A stretch of DNA of 64,000 nucleotides from Ignavibacteriales bacterium (lineage in GTDB: Bacteria; Bacteroidota; Ignavibacteria; Ignavibacteriales; Ignavibacteriaceae): NCBI GenBank assembly GCA_016707585.1, contig JADJHL010000008.1, positions 124,001 through 188,000 on the forward strand, in the 5' to 3' direction. Position 1 is the first letter of the stretch, and every line of letters starts with the position of its first letter. Positions 29,482-39,926 of this stretch are shown piece by piece. The notes under the pieces were generated by a model that did not search any database, had not been told where the DNA came from, and worked only from the letters and a program-made list of their open reading frames with translations. The position numbers and the translations under genes are program-made.

Positions 29482-31110
29482 TTGGTGTCTGTTATCTTTA
29501 CACAAATTGACGCATTTGTATTATTAGCTTACTTAATTATCGTTTTAAGTTTAGGTTTTTATTATTCAAAACGTAATGAAGAAAACTATACAGATTATTT
29601 TCTTGCTGGCAGAAATGTTGGCTGGATTACAGTTGGTATGTCAATTTTTGCTACTAATATTTCCAGCGAACACTTTATCGGTTTAGCTGGTGCTGGTGCA
29701 ACAAGAGGTTTAGCTGTTGGTCAATTTGAGTTGATGGCTATTTTTACTTTAATATTTCTTGGTTGGGTATTGGCCCCAATTTATTTTAAATCAAATGCTG
29801 TAACAGTTCCTGAGTTTTTAGAAAAAAGATTTGATTTAAGAATTAGAAAATTTTTTGCAGCCTTTTCAATAATAATTTACATTTTTACAAAAATTTTGGT
29901 TTCACTTTTTGCTGCAGGATTATTGTTTTATAAAATTTTTGGTCTAAATATTTATGCAACATCAATTATTATTGTTTTGATTACAGGTTTGTATAGCGTT
30001 ACTGGCGGAGCAAATGCAGTTATCAGAACACAATTGTTTCAGGGAATTGTATTAATTATCGGCGCAATTGTATTATCAGCATTTGGGCTTAATGCAGTTG
30101 GCGGATTTTCTGGATTAGAACAAAAATTGCCTTCACATTTTTTTAATATGTTTAAACCAATTTCCGATCCCGATTATCCCTGGACAGGAATAATATTTGG
30201 TGCACCTATAATAGCTTTTTGGTATTGGTGTACGGATCAATACATTGTGCAAAGAATATTTAGTGCAAAATCTGTTAATGATGCCAGAAGAGGAACTTTA
30301 GTTGCTGCATTTTTAAAAGTACTTCCAATTTTCATACTTGTATTACCGGGTTTGATTGCAGTTGCATTGTATCCAGATATTAGTGGTGATGAAGCTTATT
30401 CTGTTTTGGTTGCAGGAGATCTTCTTCCGATAGGATTAAAAGGATTGGTTGTTGCCGGATTACTTGCAGCAATAATGTCTTCACTTGCAAGTGCGTTTAA
30501 TAGTACAGCGGTTTTATTTACAAATGATTTTTATAAAGTAAAAAATCCTCAAGCAAACGAAAGAAAGTTAGTGTTAGTTGGTAGATTGGCAACAACTGCA
30601 ATTGTGGTTGTTGCTATTCTTACAGTTCCTTTTGTAAAGCTTATAAGCTCGCAGGTTTATTTATTTTTACAAAATGTACAAGCATTTGTTGCGCCACCAA
30701 TTACAGCAGTTTTTCTTGCAGGATTTTTATCAAAAAAAATTTCTTCAAAAGGCGCATTCTGGTCATTGATAATTGGTGAAATTATTGGTGGTTCAAGGTT
30801 AATAGCCGAAGTAATTAGAAACTCTGGTTTTACAAACAATACTTTTATAAATACATATACGCAAATAAATTTTTTGCATTTTGCAATTGTACTTTTTATT
30901 ATAAGTACAATACTTACATTTGTGTTAAGTTATTTATTTGCAAATAAAAACGTTGATAAGAAAATTTATACATCAGAAATTGTAGATGGATTATCTGAAA
31001 TTTTTCAACAGATTCCTGCAGTTAAAAAATTAAAAGAGATAAAATTAAATTTAATTTTATCAGGTATAATTGTAATTATTGTTGTTGGCGTTTGGAGTGT
31101 ATGGAATTAG
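29482..31110 (+). CDS. Sodium/solute symporter (SSS family, SGLT-like)
   Basis: 542 residues with about 13-14 hydrophobic helices. Family marks are LSLGFYYSKRNEENYTDYFLAGRN in outline near the N-terminus, GWITVGMSIFATNISSEHFIGLAGAGA (the SSS core with the sodium-site Ser/Thr residues), the TM6-7 region GAPIIAFWYWCTDQYIVQR, and LKGLVVAGLLAAIMSSLASAFNST. The length and the WCTDQYIVQR motif fit the SGLT/myo-inositol/sugar branch better than the proline branch. Start is TTG 29482 or GTG 29485. It should import a sugar with sodium across the inner membrane, presumably one freed by the secreted glycosidases nearby. It is preceded by a terminator and followed at 31118-31185 by a separate promoter and operator. 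Confidence 0.9.
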   Translation: MVSVIFTQIDAFVLLAYLIIVLSLGFYYSKRNEENYTDYFLAGRNVGWITVGMSIFATNISSEHFIGLAGAGATRGLAVGQFELMAIFTLIFLGWVLAPIYFKSNAVTVPEFLEKRFDLRIRKFFAAFSIIIYIFTKILVSLFAAGLLFYKIFGLNIYATSIIIVLITGLYSVTGGANAVIRTQLFQGIVLIIGAIVLSAFGLNAVGGFSGLEQKLPSHFFNMFKPISDPDYPWTGIIFGAPIIAFWYWCTDQYIVQRIFSAKSVNDARRGTLVAAFLKVLPIFILVLPGLIAVALYPDISGDEAYSVLVAGDLLPIGLKGLVVAGLLAAIMSSLASAFNSTAVLFTNDFYKVKNPQANERKLVLVGRLATTAIVVVAILTVPFVKLISSQVYLFLQNVQAFVAPPITAVFLAGFLSKKISSKGAFWSLIIGEIIGGSRLIAEVIRNSGFTNNTFINTYTQINFLHFAIVLFIISTILTFVLSYLFANKNVDKKIYTSEIVDGLSEIFQQIPAVKKLKEIKLNLILSGIIVIIVVGVWSVWN

Positions 31111-31117
31111 TTTTTTA

Positions 31118-31147
31118 TTGGTTACTCTTGACAATAAAGTAAATTTG
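31118..31147 (+). promoter_or_regulatory. Bacteroidota-type promoter for the carbohydrate-binding gene
   Basis: TTG at 31118-31120 and TAAATTTG at 31140-31147 are 19 bases apart, a good match to the TTTG/TAnnTTTG pattern. The expected start point is about 31152-31155, just before the LacI-type operator. Confidence 0.5.
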
Positions 31148-31161
31148 TAATAAGTTAAAAG

Positions 31162-31185
31162 TACAATGTAAACGTTTACATTGTA
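31162..31185. promoter_or_regulatory. LacI-family operator palindrome
   Basis: A perfect 24-bp palindrome made of half-site TACAATGTAAAC and its reverse complement, with the central CG-containing AAACGTTT core typical of LacI/GalR operators. It lies just downstream of the predicted promoter, where a bound repressor would block transcription until a sugar inducer appears. No LacI-type gene is in this window, so the regulator is encoded elsewhere. Confidence 0.8.
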
Positions 31186-31291
31186 TTATATGAATTTTTA
31201 GAGTTTTGCTTAAATTAATAAATCAATTTGCAAATATTTTGGTAATATCAGTTAATATCACTTAATAACCTTAAAAAAAGGAGAGGTCTAA

Positions 31292-33935
31292 AAAAAAATA
31301 CTAACATTTCTTTTTATGTTAGCTCTTGTGCCTTTTGTTCAGGCACAATGGGTTGTCGATTCTTACGACAACGGAGTTGGTCCAGTTGCAGGGGCAACAG
31401 GTCCTAAATGGGCGGATGTCCCTGTAAGAGACGTTAATTTTTATGCGAATGGTGTAAACCCAGAATTTTTTCTATCAAATAATGCTGATCATATGCATGG
31501 CGTTGGATCAATGAAATTAGATTACCGCATTGAAGCTTATGATGGATGGGGTGGATATGTTGTTAGAACAAATTATCATGACTTTGTTACTGCTGACTTA
31601 CCTTATATTGATTTATCAGCTGGTACAAACCTAAAGCTAAGATATAAAATTCTAACTCCGGCAAATCTAACTCAAACCGGAACAGCTTACATAGAATTAA
31701 AAATATGTGAGTTTGATGCTCAAAATGCTAGAGATATTTATTATCATCATACACCTATAGATTTATCTGATGCTTCAGGCGAATGGAAAGAAGTTATCAT
31801 GCCTTTAAAACTTGATCCAAGTGGTAATAATACTCTTGGATTTACTTTGCAATCCGGTGATCAAGCATCTCATGAGTTTGAACCTCATACAGTAAAGGGA
31901 TTTGAAATTGCGGTAGTGTATTTAACATCAGGTAGTACAACAAATACACCAGTTGCAACAGGTTCCCTACTATGGGACAAATTTGAATTAGTTGGAAATA
32001 AATATGAACCAATTCTTACATTTGATAACTCAGCTCTTACCTGGGGATTAGATAATATGGGTTGGAATGCTATACCTGGTGCAATTGCAGTTAGTGATGA
32101 AGCAGTTGATACAGCACAAGGCGGTTCATTAAAAGTTGATTATACACTTAGTGCACCAGAAGTATGGGGCGGATTTGTAGCTATTGATACCTCAATTACA
32201 GTTGATTCAACAATTGCACAAAAAACTGCTTTAACTTTATTTGTAAAAAATACTGCTCCAGTTGCTGCTGATTCTGGCAGAGCTTTTCTAAGAGTATTTT
32301 TAATGGAAAATAGTTCAGGTGTTAATGAAGAATGGATTATTGATGCTAATGTTGATTTAAGTGAAGCGTTTGATTGGACAAGATGTTACCTACCATTAAC
32401 TCCTAAACCAATGGGTGTTAATGATCGATTCCCACCAAAAGATGGTTTTGCACTTAAAAATGGTGCTGGTGATCAAGAATTTAATCCAAAGTTCCTAACT
32501 AAAATTAGAATTGAAATATTTGGTAGAGGAACTGAAGATGGATTTACTGGTGCACTATTAGCAAACGGAAGTTTATTATTAGATGTTATGCAGCAATCAG
32601 GCTTCAAGTATGATGATAATGAAGCTCCTGCAGCACCAGGTAATATTTTTGTTTTCAACTCACCAGACCCATATTTAAATCTTGTTACCTGGGAAGATGT
32701 TCCTGGTGAAGCAAATGAAAAATATTCTATCTATGCAAGCCTTAGTCCAATTACGGATATTACAGCTGCAAACGTTGATCTAATTGCTTCAGGAATTTTA
32801 CGATGGTGCACAAGTATTTCAACATAGGCTTATTGCTCCAGTTGTAAATCAAAGTGTAACTTATCATTATGCAATTGTTTGTAAAGATTTAGCTGGTAAT
32901 ATTGGAGAACCTGGTTTCTCTGCTCCTCATACAAATACAGCAAAAGGTGTAACAGTAGTATCTCAAGTAGTTCCAACACCTTTTACGGCTGATGGTAATC
33001 TTGCAGAATGGCAAAGTATCCAGAAATTTAGAATGTATCCATCAGATGGTAGTGCAACAATTTGTCCTAACTTTGTTGTAACAGATGATGCTGATTGTTC
33101 TGCTGATTTATGGGTAGCCATAGATCCAAACTACTTGTACTTTGCAGCAAAAGTAAACGATTCTGAATTCTATCCTGTTGATCCATCATTAAGTTCTTGG
33201 CAGTTAGATTCACCTGATTTATTTATTGGTTTGTATGACTGGAAACAAGCAATGCATACCACTTATCAAAGAGGTTCAGAACCTGATTATCAAATTAGGT
33301 TCAATGAAGGTATTGTACGTAATGATGACTATACTTGTGAATATGATTCATTACTTGTAGAAGGATCTAATTATTATTTTGGTGAATTATTCCCAACAGG
33401 TTATGTTGTAGAAGCAAGAATTTCACTTAATGATCTTGCAACTTTAAGAAAACGTCCTGAAGCTTTAACAGATACAATCAATATTAAATTAGGCGATAGA
33501 GTGCCAATTGATTTTGGTATAAATGATAATGAAGGAACAGCAACAGTAAGAGAAGGATTGATTTTCTATTCTTCTACAAATAATGATGCTGGACACAATA
33601 ATCCTGCTGTTTGGTCATATACATGGGTTACCGGTTGGCCAGTTGGTGTTGAAGACGAAGGAACTCAATTGAATTCATTTAGTTTATCACAAAATTATCC
33701 AAATCCATTTAACCCTGCTACATTAATTCGTTACTCAATTGCACAAGCTGGCTTAGTTACATTAAAAGTTTATGATGTACTTGGTCGACAAGTTGCAGAA
33801 TTAGTTAACGAAGAAAAATCTGCCGGTTCCTATGATATTACATTTGACGCTTCAAGACTAGCTTCTGGCGTTTATATGTATAAAATAGAAAGTGGAAGTT
33901 ATCAACAAACAAAGAAAATGATACTTATTAAATAA
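31292..33935 (+). CDS. Secreted multi-domain carbohydrate-binding protein, T9SS cargo (start codon missing, one frameshift)
   Basis: The reading frame from 31292 encodes KKILTFLFMLALVPFVQAQ, a perfect signal peptide lacking only its initiator Met. An SD (AAAGGAGAGG) ends at 31286, but a TAA/A-run replaces ATG, and the first in-frame ATG (31316) would truncate the signal. An assembly error is likely. Two related beta-sandwiches follow (about 20-235 and 240-430; MKLDYRIEAYDGWGGYVV and LKVDYTLSAPEVWGGFVAI), like CBM11-type glycan binders, then an FnIII-like domain broken near 32796-32799, a CBM9/DOMON-like domain (DLWVAIDPNYLYFAAKVND ... SPDLFIGLYDW) and the sorting tail QNYPNPFNPATLI ... KKMILIK. 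No glycosidase site was found. It probably binds the polysaccharide handled by the region and is controlled by the LacI-type operator upstream. Confidence 0.8.
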
Positions 33936-33950
33936 TAGTATTGTTATTGT

Positions 33951-33982
33951 GAGGCAGCTTAAATATTAGCTGCCTCTTTTTT
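33951..33982 (+). terminator. Intrinsic terminator
   Basis: Nine-bp arms GAGGCAGCT and AGCTGCCTC with an 8-base loop and a T6 tail. Confidence 0.9.
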
Positions 33983-34019
33983 ATAGAAAGTCCATTCTTT
34001 CTTAATATGTTTAATTATA

Positions 34020-36743
34020 ATGATTGGTAAAACCATGTTGAGATCTTTATACCTAAATAAAACAGTTTATACATTATTAGCTTGTTTGTTAACAATACTG
34101 CTAATCAATGATTATTCATTTGCAGGAACAACCGGAAAGATAAAAGGTAAAATTACTGATAAGGATACCGGCGAACCGATTGTTGGTGCAAATGTGATAA
34201 TCGAAGGTACATATTTTGGTGCCGCTGCAGATCTTGAAGGTGAATTTTATATTAATAATATTCCACCTGGTACATATACAGTAATTGCAAGTGCAGTTGG
34301 ATATAATAAAGTTTTTGTTGAAAAAGTTTCAGTAAAAATTGATTTATCAACCGATCTTAATATTCAAATGGTTTCTGAAGCTGTTAAACTTGGCGAAGTA
34401 GTAGTACAGGCAGAAAAACCAATGATTATTAATGATTTAACCTCAACATCTGCAATAGTTTCATCTGAAGATATTCAGATGATGCCTGTTGAAGGATTAT
34501 CCCAAATTATTAATTTGCAAGCTGGTATTGTTGATGGTCACTTTCGAGGTGGAAGAAGCAATGAAGTAGCATATCTTGTTGATGGTATTCCAGTTAATGA
34601 TGTGTACAATGGTAACATTTCGTTGAGGGTTGAGAACAATTCTATAAGACAGTTAGAGGTTATAAGTGGTACTTTTAATGCTGAGTATGGACAGGCACTT
34701 GCCGGAGTTGTAAATATTGTAACGCAAGATGGTAGTCAAAAATTTGAAGGTTCTGCATCAGCCTATGTTGGTAATTTTCTAACCAATCATACAGATCTAT
34801 TTTGGAATCTTAATAAAGTAAATTTTGAAGGTCCAAAGGATTTTCAATTTAGTCTTAGTGGGCCTACAAAAATAGTTGATGAACTAACATTCTTTGCATC
34901 AGGAAGATACTTTAGAAGTAACGGAATATTTTACGGTAAACGATACTATAACATTACTGATGGTATTCCATTTGTCCCGGATGATAATCTTCCATTCTTT
35001 TATATGATGAATACTGGTGATAGTGCATACGTTGCTATGGATCCTGAAGAAAGATCTTCGATTAATACAAAACTTACTTATACCTCTGAAACATGGAAAT
35101 TAAGTTACAGTTTATTTTGGGATCATAACTGGAATAGATATTATAATCATGGGTTTAGATTAGCCCCCGATGGTTTGAAAAATCACTATAGAAATAATCT
35201 TGTTAACAACTTGCAACTTTCAATTTATCCTTCACAAGAACTTTTAATCTCTTTGAAATTTAGTTCTAACCTTAATAAATATAAAGGTTATCTCTATCCT
35301 GATGAATATGATCCACGTTATATAGATCCAACATTAAGTGAACCTTTGACAAGTTATACATTTAGATATGGTGGAAATGAAACTGATAGATATTATAGAT
35401 ATACACAATCTAACTTGATGCTGTTTTCTACAGAATACCAGTTAAATAAGGTTCATAAAATAAAATTTGGTGCTGAAGGTAAGTTGCACAAATTATATAA
35501 TTCATCAAAAAGTATAGTATTTCAATCAAGTACAGATAGTTTAGGTAATATTACTTATGATCAATTAACATATACTGCTGTTGGCACTCCAACAAATGAA
35601 TTATATATTAAATATCCATATGAAATTGCAGCTTACTTGCAGGATAAAATGGAATATGATATGATGATTATTAATGCTGGTATAAGATTCGATTACTTTA
35701 ATTCAAATACAGATTTACCAGTAAATATGAGAAATCCTCGTCAAGGTGAATATGCAAACGAAAATTTTCCTGGTGCTAACGAAAGAAGATCAGCAGTTTC
35801 AGAATACCAGGTAAGTCCCAGACTTGGTGTTTCATTCCCAATTTCTGATGAAGGCGCTATTCACTTTTCATACGGTCACTTTTTCCAGATTCCAACTTTT
35901 GAAAACTTATATGCAAACAGTAATTATTTTATTGATCCGCTTGGTCTTACTTCAGTTGTTGGTAATCCAGAACTAAAATCAATGAAAACTGTAAAATATG
36001 AAGTTGGACTTCAACAACAGATTTTCCCTGAGGTTACTCTTGTTACATCTGTTTATTATAGTGATATAAGAAATCTTTTGGGTGTAGAAATAATAAGTAC
36101 ATATGAAGGTGATCGATTTGGTAGATATACAAATAGAGATTATGGTAATTCTAAAGGCTTAGTTGTTACATTAGAAAAAAGACATTCAAATTACTTTAGT
36201 GCTAAATTGGATTATACATACCAAATTGCACAAGGTAACGGTTCAGATCCTTTAACACTTTTTTATAACAGCCAGACAGATCCGCCAATTGAAGAAACAA
36301 AAATTCTATCTCCATTAGATTGGGATCAGACTTCAACTTTAAACCTATCACTCACTTTTGGTGATTTAATTGATTGGAGTGTTGGATTTATTTTTAGTTA
36401 TGGTTCAGGCTTACCTTATACAGTTGATGAAAGATATATTTATACAATCCAGAAAATAAATACTAGAAGAAAACCAACTTCAATTAACCTGGATATGAAA
36501 GCAACCAAGTCATTTGATGTTTTTGGATTGAATGTAAATACATACTTAATAGTATATAATCTCTTAGATATTAAAAATGAATATGGAGTTAGTTCGAATA
36601 CAGGAAGAGCTGGATTTGATCTTGCTGCACAAAATTATACAGGATTTATTTATGGGTTAAATACCCTGGAAGAATACACTAAAGACCCAGGCGCTTATTC
36701 TCGACCGAGAGAAGTTCGTATAGGTTTTGGTGTTGGATTTTAA
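34020..36743 (+). CDS. TonB-dependent outer-membrane receptor, cassette B
   Basis: 907 residues; start at ATG 34020 or ATG 34035. A signal peptide ends SFAG. A carboxypeptidase-regulatory domain (TTGKIKGKITDKDTGEPIVG) precedes the plug (INLQAGIVDGHFRGGRSNEV, AYLVDGIPVNDVYNG, GTFNAEYGQALAGVVNIVTQD) and the barrel (SPRLGVSFPISDEGAIHFSY), ending with a terminal aromatic strand VRIGFGVGF. It is a paralogue of the receptor at 17296, with shared phrases such as YEVGLQQQIFPEVTLVTSVYYSDIRNLLGVE in outline. The order receptor, large protein, PorV is repeated. It is separated from the upstream binding-protein gene by a terminator, so it probably has its own promoter within 33983-34019. Substrate unknown; context suggests a glycan. 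Confidence 0.92.
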   Translation: MIGKTMLRSLYLNKTVYTLLACLLTILLINDYSFAGTTGKIKGKITDKDTGEPIVGANVIIEGTYFGAAADLEGEFYINNIPPGTYTVIASAVGYNKVFVEKVSVKIDLSTDLNIQMVSEAVKLGEVVVQAEKPMIINDLTSTSAIVSSEDIQMMPVEGLSQIINLQAGIVDGHFRGGRSNEVAYLVDGIPVNDVYNGNISLRVENNSIRQLEVISGTFNAEYGQALAGVVNIVTQDGSQKFEGSASAYVGNFLTNHTDLFWNLNKVNFEGPKDFQFSLSGPTKIVDELTFFASGRYFRSNGIFYGKRYYNITDGIPFVPDDNLPFFYMMNTGDSAYVAMDPEERSSINTKLTYTSETWKLSYSLFWDHNWNRYYNHGFRLAPDGLKNHYRNNLVNNLQLSIYPSQELLISLKFSSNLNKYKGYLYPDEYDPRYIDPTLSEPLTSYTFRYGGNETDRYYRYTQSNLMLFSTEYQLNKVHKIKFGAEGKLHKLYNSSKSIVFQSSTDSLGNITYDQLTYTAVGTPTNELYIKYPYEIAAYLQDKMEYDMMIINAGIRFDYFNSNTDLPVNMRNPRQGEYANENFPGANERRSAVSEYQVSPRLGVSFPISDEGAIHFSYGHFFQIPTFENLYANSNYFIDPLGLTSVVGNPELKSMKTVKYEVGLQQQIFPEVTLVTSVYYSDIRNLLGVEIISTYEGDRFGRYTNRDYGNSKGLVVTLEKRHSNYFSAKLDYTYQIAQGNGSDPLTLFYNSQTDPPIEETKILSPLDWDQTSTLNLSLTFGDLIDWSVGFIFSYGSGLPYTVDERYIYTIQKINTRRKPTSINLDMKATKSFDVFGLNVNTYLIVYNLLDIKNEYGVSSNTGRAGFDLAAQNYTGFIYGLNTLEEYTKDPGAYSRPREVRIGFGVGF

Positions 36744-36761
36744 TTTTATATGGAGTTACTA

Positions 36762-39700
36762 ATGAAAAAAACTTTTATAGTATTAACATTGCTATATTTA
36801 TTAACACCTGTTTTATTCGCGCAAATAGATCCTCAAACACAAGCGCTTTTATATAGAACGGATCCGCTTGGTAATCGTGAGTGGAGAAAAACAGGTATTA
36901 TGGATGGCAATCTTGTAAGAACACTTTTCAAAAATGATGGACAGGTTGGTACCTGGGTTCAGGGTGGTGGTTATCCCGGTCCTTCAGGTGAGTGGCCCAA
37001 AGGTTCATTACACAATTATACAGACGGCTGTACACCTGTAATTTCAACCCGATTAAGAGCACCGGGTAATAATCAGTACATTTATTTCTGTCAAACATCT
37101 TATAGAGAAGTTATGGATACAGATCCTAATAATAATAGCGATGTTTGGGGAATGGAACCAGTACCTGGTTACGCTTATCCAAGTTCAACTGAACCAGCAA
37201 TTAGTACACACCCTGCTTCATGGCCAACACAATGGCCTAGAGTCCTTCCCTTAATTACACCGGAATGGGACGGTTACTGGTATGGCTATTTTGGACGTGG
37301 TGTAGAAAATGCACAAAGCGAAACTTTTTTTGTTCTTGATGATTCTCGTGATAAAGAATGGAAACGACCACCATATAATTATTTCCCAATCATTTCTGAT
37401 TCCTCAAGAGGCGGTTTAGGACTTAGAATGGAAGCGAGAGGATTTCAATGGTCTCATGTATTAGCTGAGGATATAATCTTCTGGCATTACGATATAATTA
37501 ACATTTCAGATTTTGATTATGATTCTACATTATTTGGCTTTTACAGTGATACAGGTGTTGGTGGATATGGTGATGATACAGGTGATAGTGCCGCTTATGA
37601 TATTAATTTAGATTTAGCTTATGCATTTGATCGTTCACATGTAATAACACCTTCCCCTGAATGGTGGCCTGGTTATATGGGCTATGCTTATTTAGAGAGC
37701 CCCGGTAATGCTACTGATGGTATTAATAATGATGGAGATGTTGACGCTAATGGCGCTCCTATGGTGGATGAAACCAGAAGCAATCATTTTGATGATGACA
37801 AAGACTGGGTTGGTTATCTTGATGTGAATGCAAATGGTATTTGGGATGCTGAGTTAAGTGAACCATTAAATAATGATGTGGGCCAAGATGGTGTAGGTCC
37901 TTTTGATGAACAATATAATTTACCAGATGCAGGAGAAGGAAATGGAGTTCCCGATGATGGTGAGCCTAATTTTGAGGCTACAGATAAAGATGAATCAGAT
38001 CAGATAGGATTGACAAGTCTTGTTATAAAAATACTAAGCTCACATGGTGCAACAGAAATGTGGCCAAAAAATGATGATGTTATGTGGCAATATATGCAGC
38101 CAGATAGTTTTGATACTGGTGTTAGTAACAGTAACATTCAAATACTTTTTGCTTCCGGACCTTTTCCACTCAAAAAATCTAATAGAGAAAGATTTTCTAT
38201 GGCATTGGTTTGGGGCAGTAACTTGGAAGACTTAGTTTTTAATAAAGAAACAGTGCAAGAAATTTATAATGCAAATTATAATTTTACTAAACCACCATTA
38301 AAGCCAAGACTGACCGCTATTCCTGGTGATAAAAAAGTATTTCTATATTGGGATTCAAGATCCGAACAATCAACAGATCCTTTCCTTGGATGGGAAGATG
38401 AAAATAATCATTCACTTGGACCAAAGAAAGATTTTGAAGGTTATTTAATTTATAAAAGCGAAGAAGCAGAGTTTCAGGATATAAAAATTATAACTGATTC
38501 TAAAGGTGAACCCAAATATTGGAAACCATTTGCACAATTTGATATAGTTGATGGTATTAAAGGACCGGATCCAATAGGAATAAATGGTGCTCACTTTTGG
38601 AGAGGTAATGATACTGGATTAAAGCACACACTTATTGATACTGATGTGCAAAATGGCAAAAAATATTATTATGCATGTGTAGCATACGATGAAGGTGATC
38701 CTAATAGAGGTACAAAAGGATTACTTCCTACAGAAACAACAAAAATAATTTCAGAATCTATACTGGGTGAAATTGAATTTATAGATATTAACTGTGCCGT
38801 AGTTACTCCAAATGCGCCTGTAGCCGGTTATGTTCCACCTCAGGTTATTGGTTCTTTAGATGAACTTGCATCAGGATTTGGTAGTGGTTCGCTTGCTGTA
38901 ACAATTCTAAATCCAGATAGTGTTAAAGATAATGCTACTTATACTGTTAAATTTCATTCTAATGGTCAAGTGCCAAAATACACAACATCTTATTATGAAT
39001 TGATAAGAGAATATGGTGGAGTAGTTGATACAGTGCTTGAAAGAGTGGATTCGACTACATTTGGTGCCGGTTTATTAGGACCACTATTTGATGGCATTGC
39101 TGTTACAACTAATAATGATACTATTGGTGTAGATCTTGAAAAAACAGATTGGGTAAAAGGATTTAGTAATCTTTATATGCCAGTTAGGTTAGAAAACAGA
39201 TTTCCATTAAACAAAATAATTGCCTGGCCAGCCGATTATGAAATAGAATTTTTGGATGGGTTTACAGAGTTAAGCGGAAATAGTCCACCAATATCTATAA
39301 ACTTTAAAGTTAAGAATATTACCGGCGGGTATTATGTTCCTGTATATATAAATGATGCAGATCCATTAGGTTATTTAAGTCTGGGTGATGTTATTTCATT
39401 TATGGAAAATTATAATGGTCTTAAATTTACCTGGACAGTTGGTTATTATCCTCAAAATGATGGATCACCAACACCATTATATCCTTCTGGCGGAGATATA
39501 TTTAGAGTTGTGACAACTAAACCATTTATTGATGGTGATTCTTTTACATTCCAGACAGTATCTTCAAAAATAATTTCTGAAAATGTTAAGAATGAATTGG
39601 ATCAAATTAGTGTTGTCCCTAATCCTTATATAGCTGCTGCTTCTTGGGAAAATAAAACTATTAGCACTAACGGTAGAGGTGAAAGAAGAATTGATTTCAT

Positions 39701-39911
39701 TAATCTACCGGCCACCTGTACTATCAGAATCTATACAGTAGCAGGTGCATTAGTTAAAACATTACATAAAGATTCTTCACCATTAGACGGAAGTCTATCC
39801 TGGAACCTGGTATCTGAAGATGGAATGGACGTAGCTTTCGGACTTTACATCTTTCACGTTGAAGCGCCTGGTATTGGTGATAAAATCGGCAAATTTGCAT
39901 TAATTAAGTAG
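36762..39911 (+). CDS. Large secreted or surface protein of the receptor cassette, cassette B
   Basis: ATG 36762 is chosen over ATG 36750 because GGAG lies 8 bases upstream and it opens directly on MKKTFIVLTLLYLL, a signal peptide ending LFAQ. The protein has about 1049 residues and matches the 20212 protein in order: MDGNLVRTLF near the N-terminus, GGLGLRMEARGFQWSHVLAED, a calcium-loop-like stretch (DGINNDGDVDANG, DVNANGIWDAEL, DAGEGNGVPDDGEPNFEATD), an FnIII-like region (KKVFLYWDSRSEQS ... GKKYYYACVAYDEG), and a C-terminal sandwich with VVPNPYIAAASWE, GERRIDFINLPATCTI and GKFALIK. No enzyme motif was recognised. Retained pairing with a receptor in both cassettes argues for a joint outer-membrane complex. 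Confidence 0.75.
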   Translation: MKKTFIVLTLLYLLTPVLFAQIDPQTQALLYRTDPLGNREWRKTGIMDGNLVRTLFKNDGQVGTWVQGGGYPGPSGEWPKGSLHNYTDGCTPVISTRLRAPGNNQYIYFCQTSYREVMDTDPNNNSDVWGMEPVPGYAYPSSTEPAISTHPASWPTQWPRVLPLITPEWDGYWYGYFGRGVENAQSETFFVLDDSRDKEWKRPPYNYFPIISDSSRGGLGLRMEARGFQWSHVLAEDIIFWHYDIINISDFDYDSTLFGFYSDTGVGGYGDDTGDSAAYDINLDLAYAFDRSHVITPSPEWWPGYMGYAYLESPGNATDGINNDGDVDANGAPMVDETRSNHFDDDKDWVGYLDVNANGIWDAELSEPLNNDVGQDGVGPFDEQYNLPDAGEGNGVPDDGEPNFEATDKDESDQIGLTSLVIKILSSHGATEMWPKNDDVMWQYMQPDSFDTGVSNSNIQILFASGPFPLKKSNRERFSMALVWGSNLEDLVFNKETVQEIYNANYNFTKPPLKPRLTAIPGDKKVFLYWDSRSEQSTDPFLGWEDENNHSLGPKKDFEGYLIYKSEEAEFQDIKIITDSKGEPKYWKPFAQFDIVDGIKGPDPIGINGAHFWRGNDTGLKHTLIDTDVQNGKKYYYACVAYDEGDPNRGTKGLLPTETTKIISESILGEIEFIDINCAVVTPNAPVAGYVPPQVIGSLDELASGFGSGSLAVTILNPDSVKDNATYTVKFHSNGQVPKYTTSYYELIREYGGVVDTVLERVDSTTFGAGLLGPLFDGIAVTTNNDTIGVDLEKTDWVKGFSNLYMPVRLENRFPLNKIIAWPADYEIEFLDGFTELSGNSPPISINFKVKNITGGYYVPVYINDADPLGYLSLGDVISFMENYNGLKFTWTVGYYPQNDGSPTPLYPSGGDIFRVVTTKPFIDGDSFTFQTVSSKIISENVKNELDQISVVPNPYIAAASWENKTISTNGRGERRIDFINLPATCTIRIYTVAGALVKTLHKDSSPLDGSLSWNLVSEDGMDVAFGLYIFHVEAPGIGDKIGKFALIK

Positions 39912-39926
39912 AGTCGGAGTAATAAC

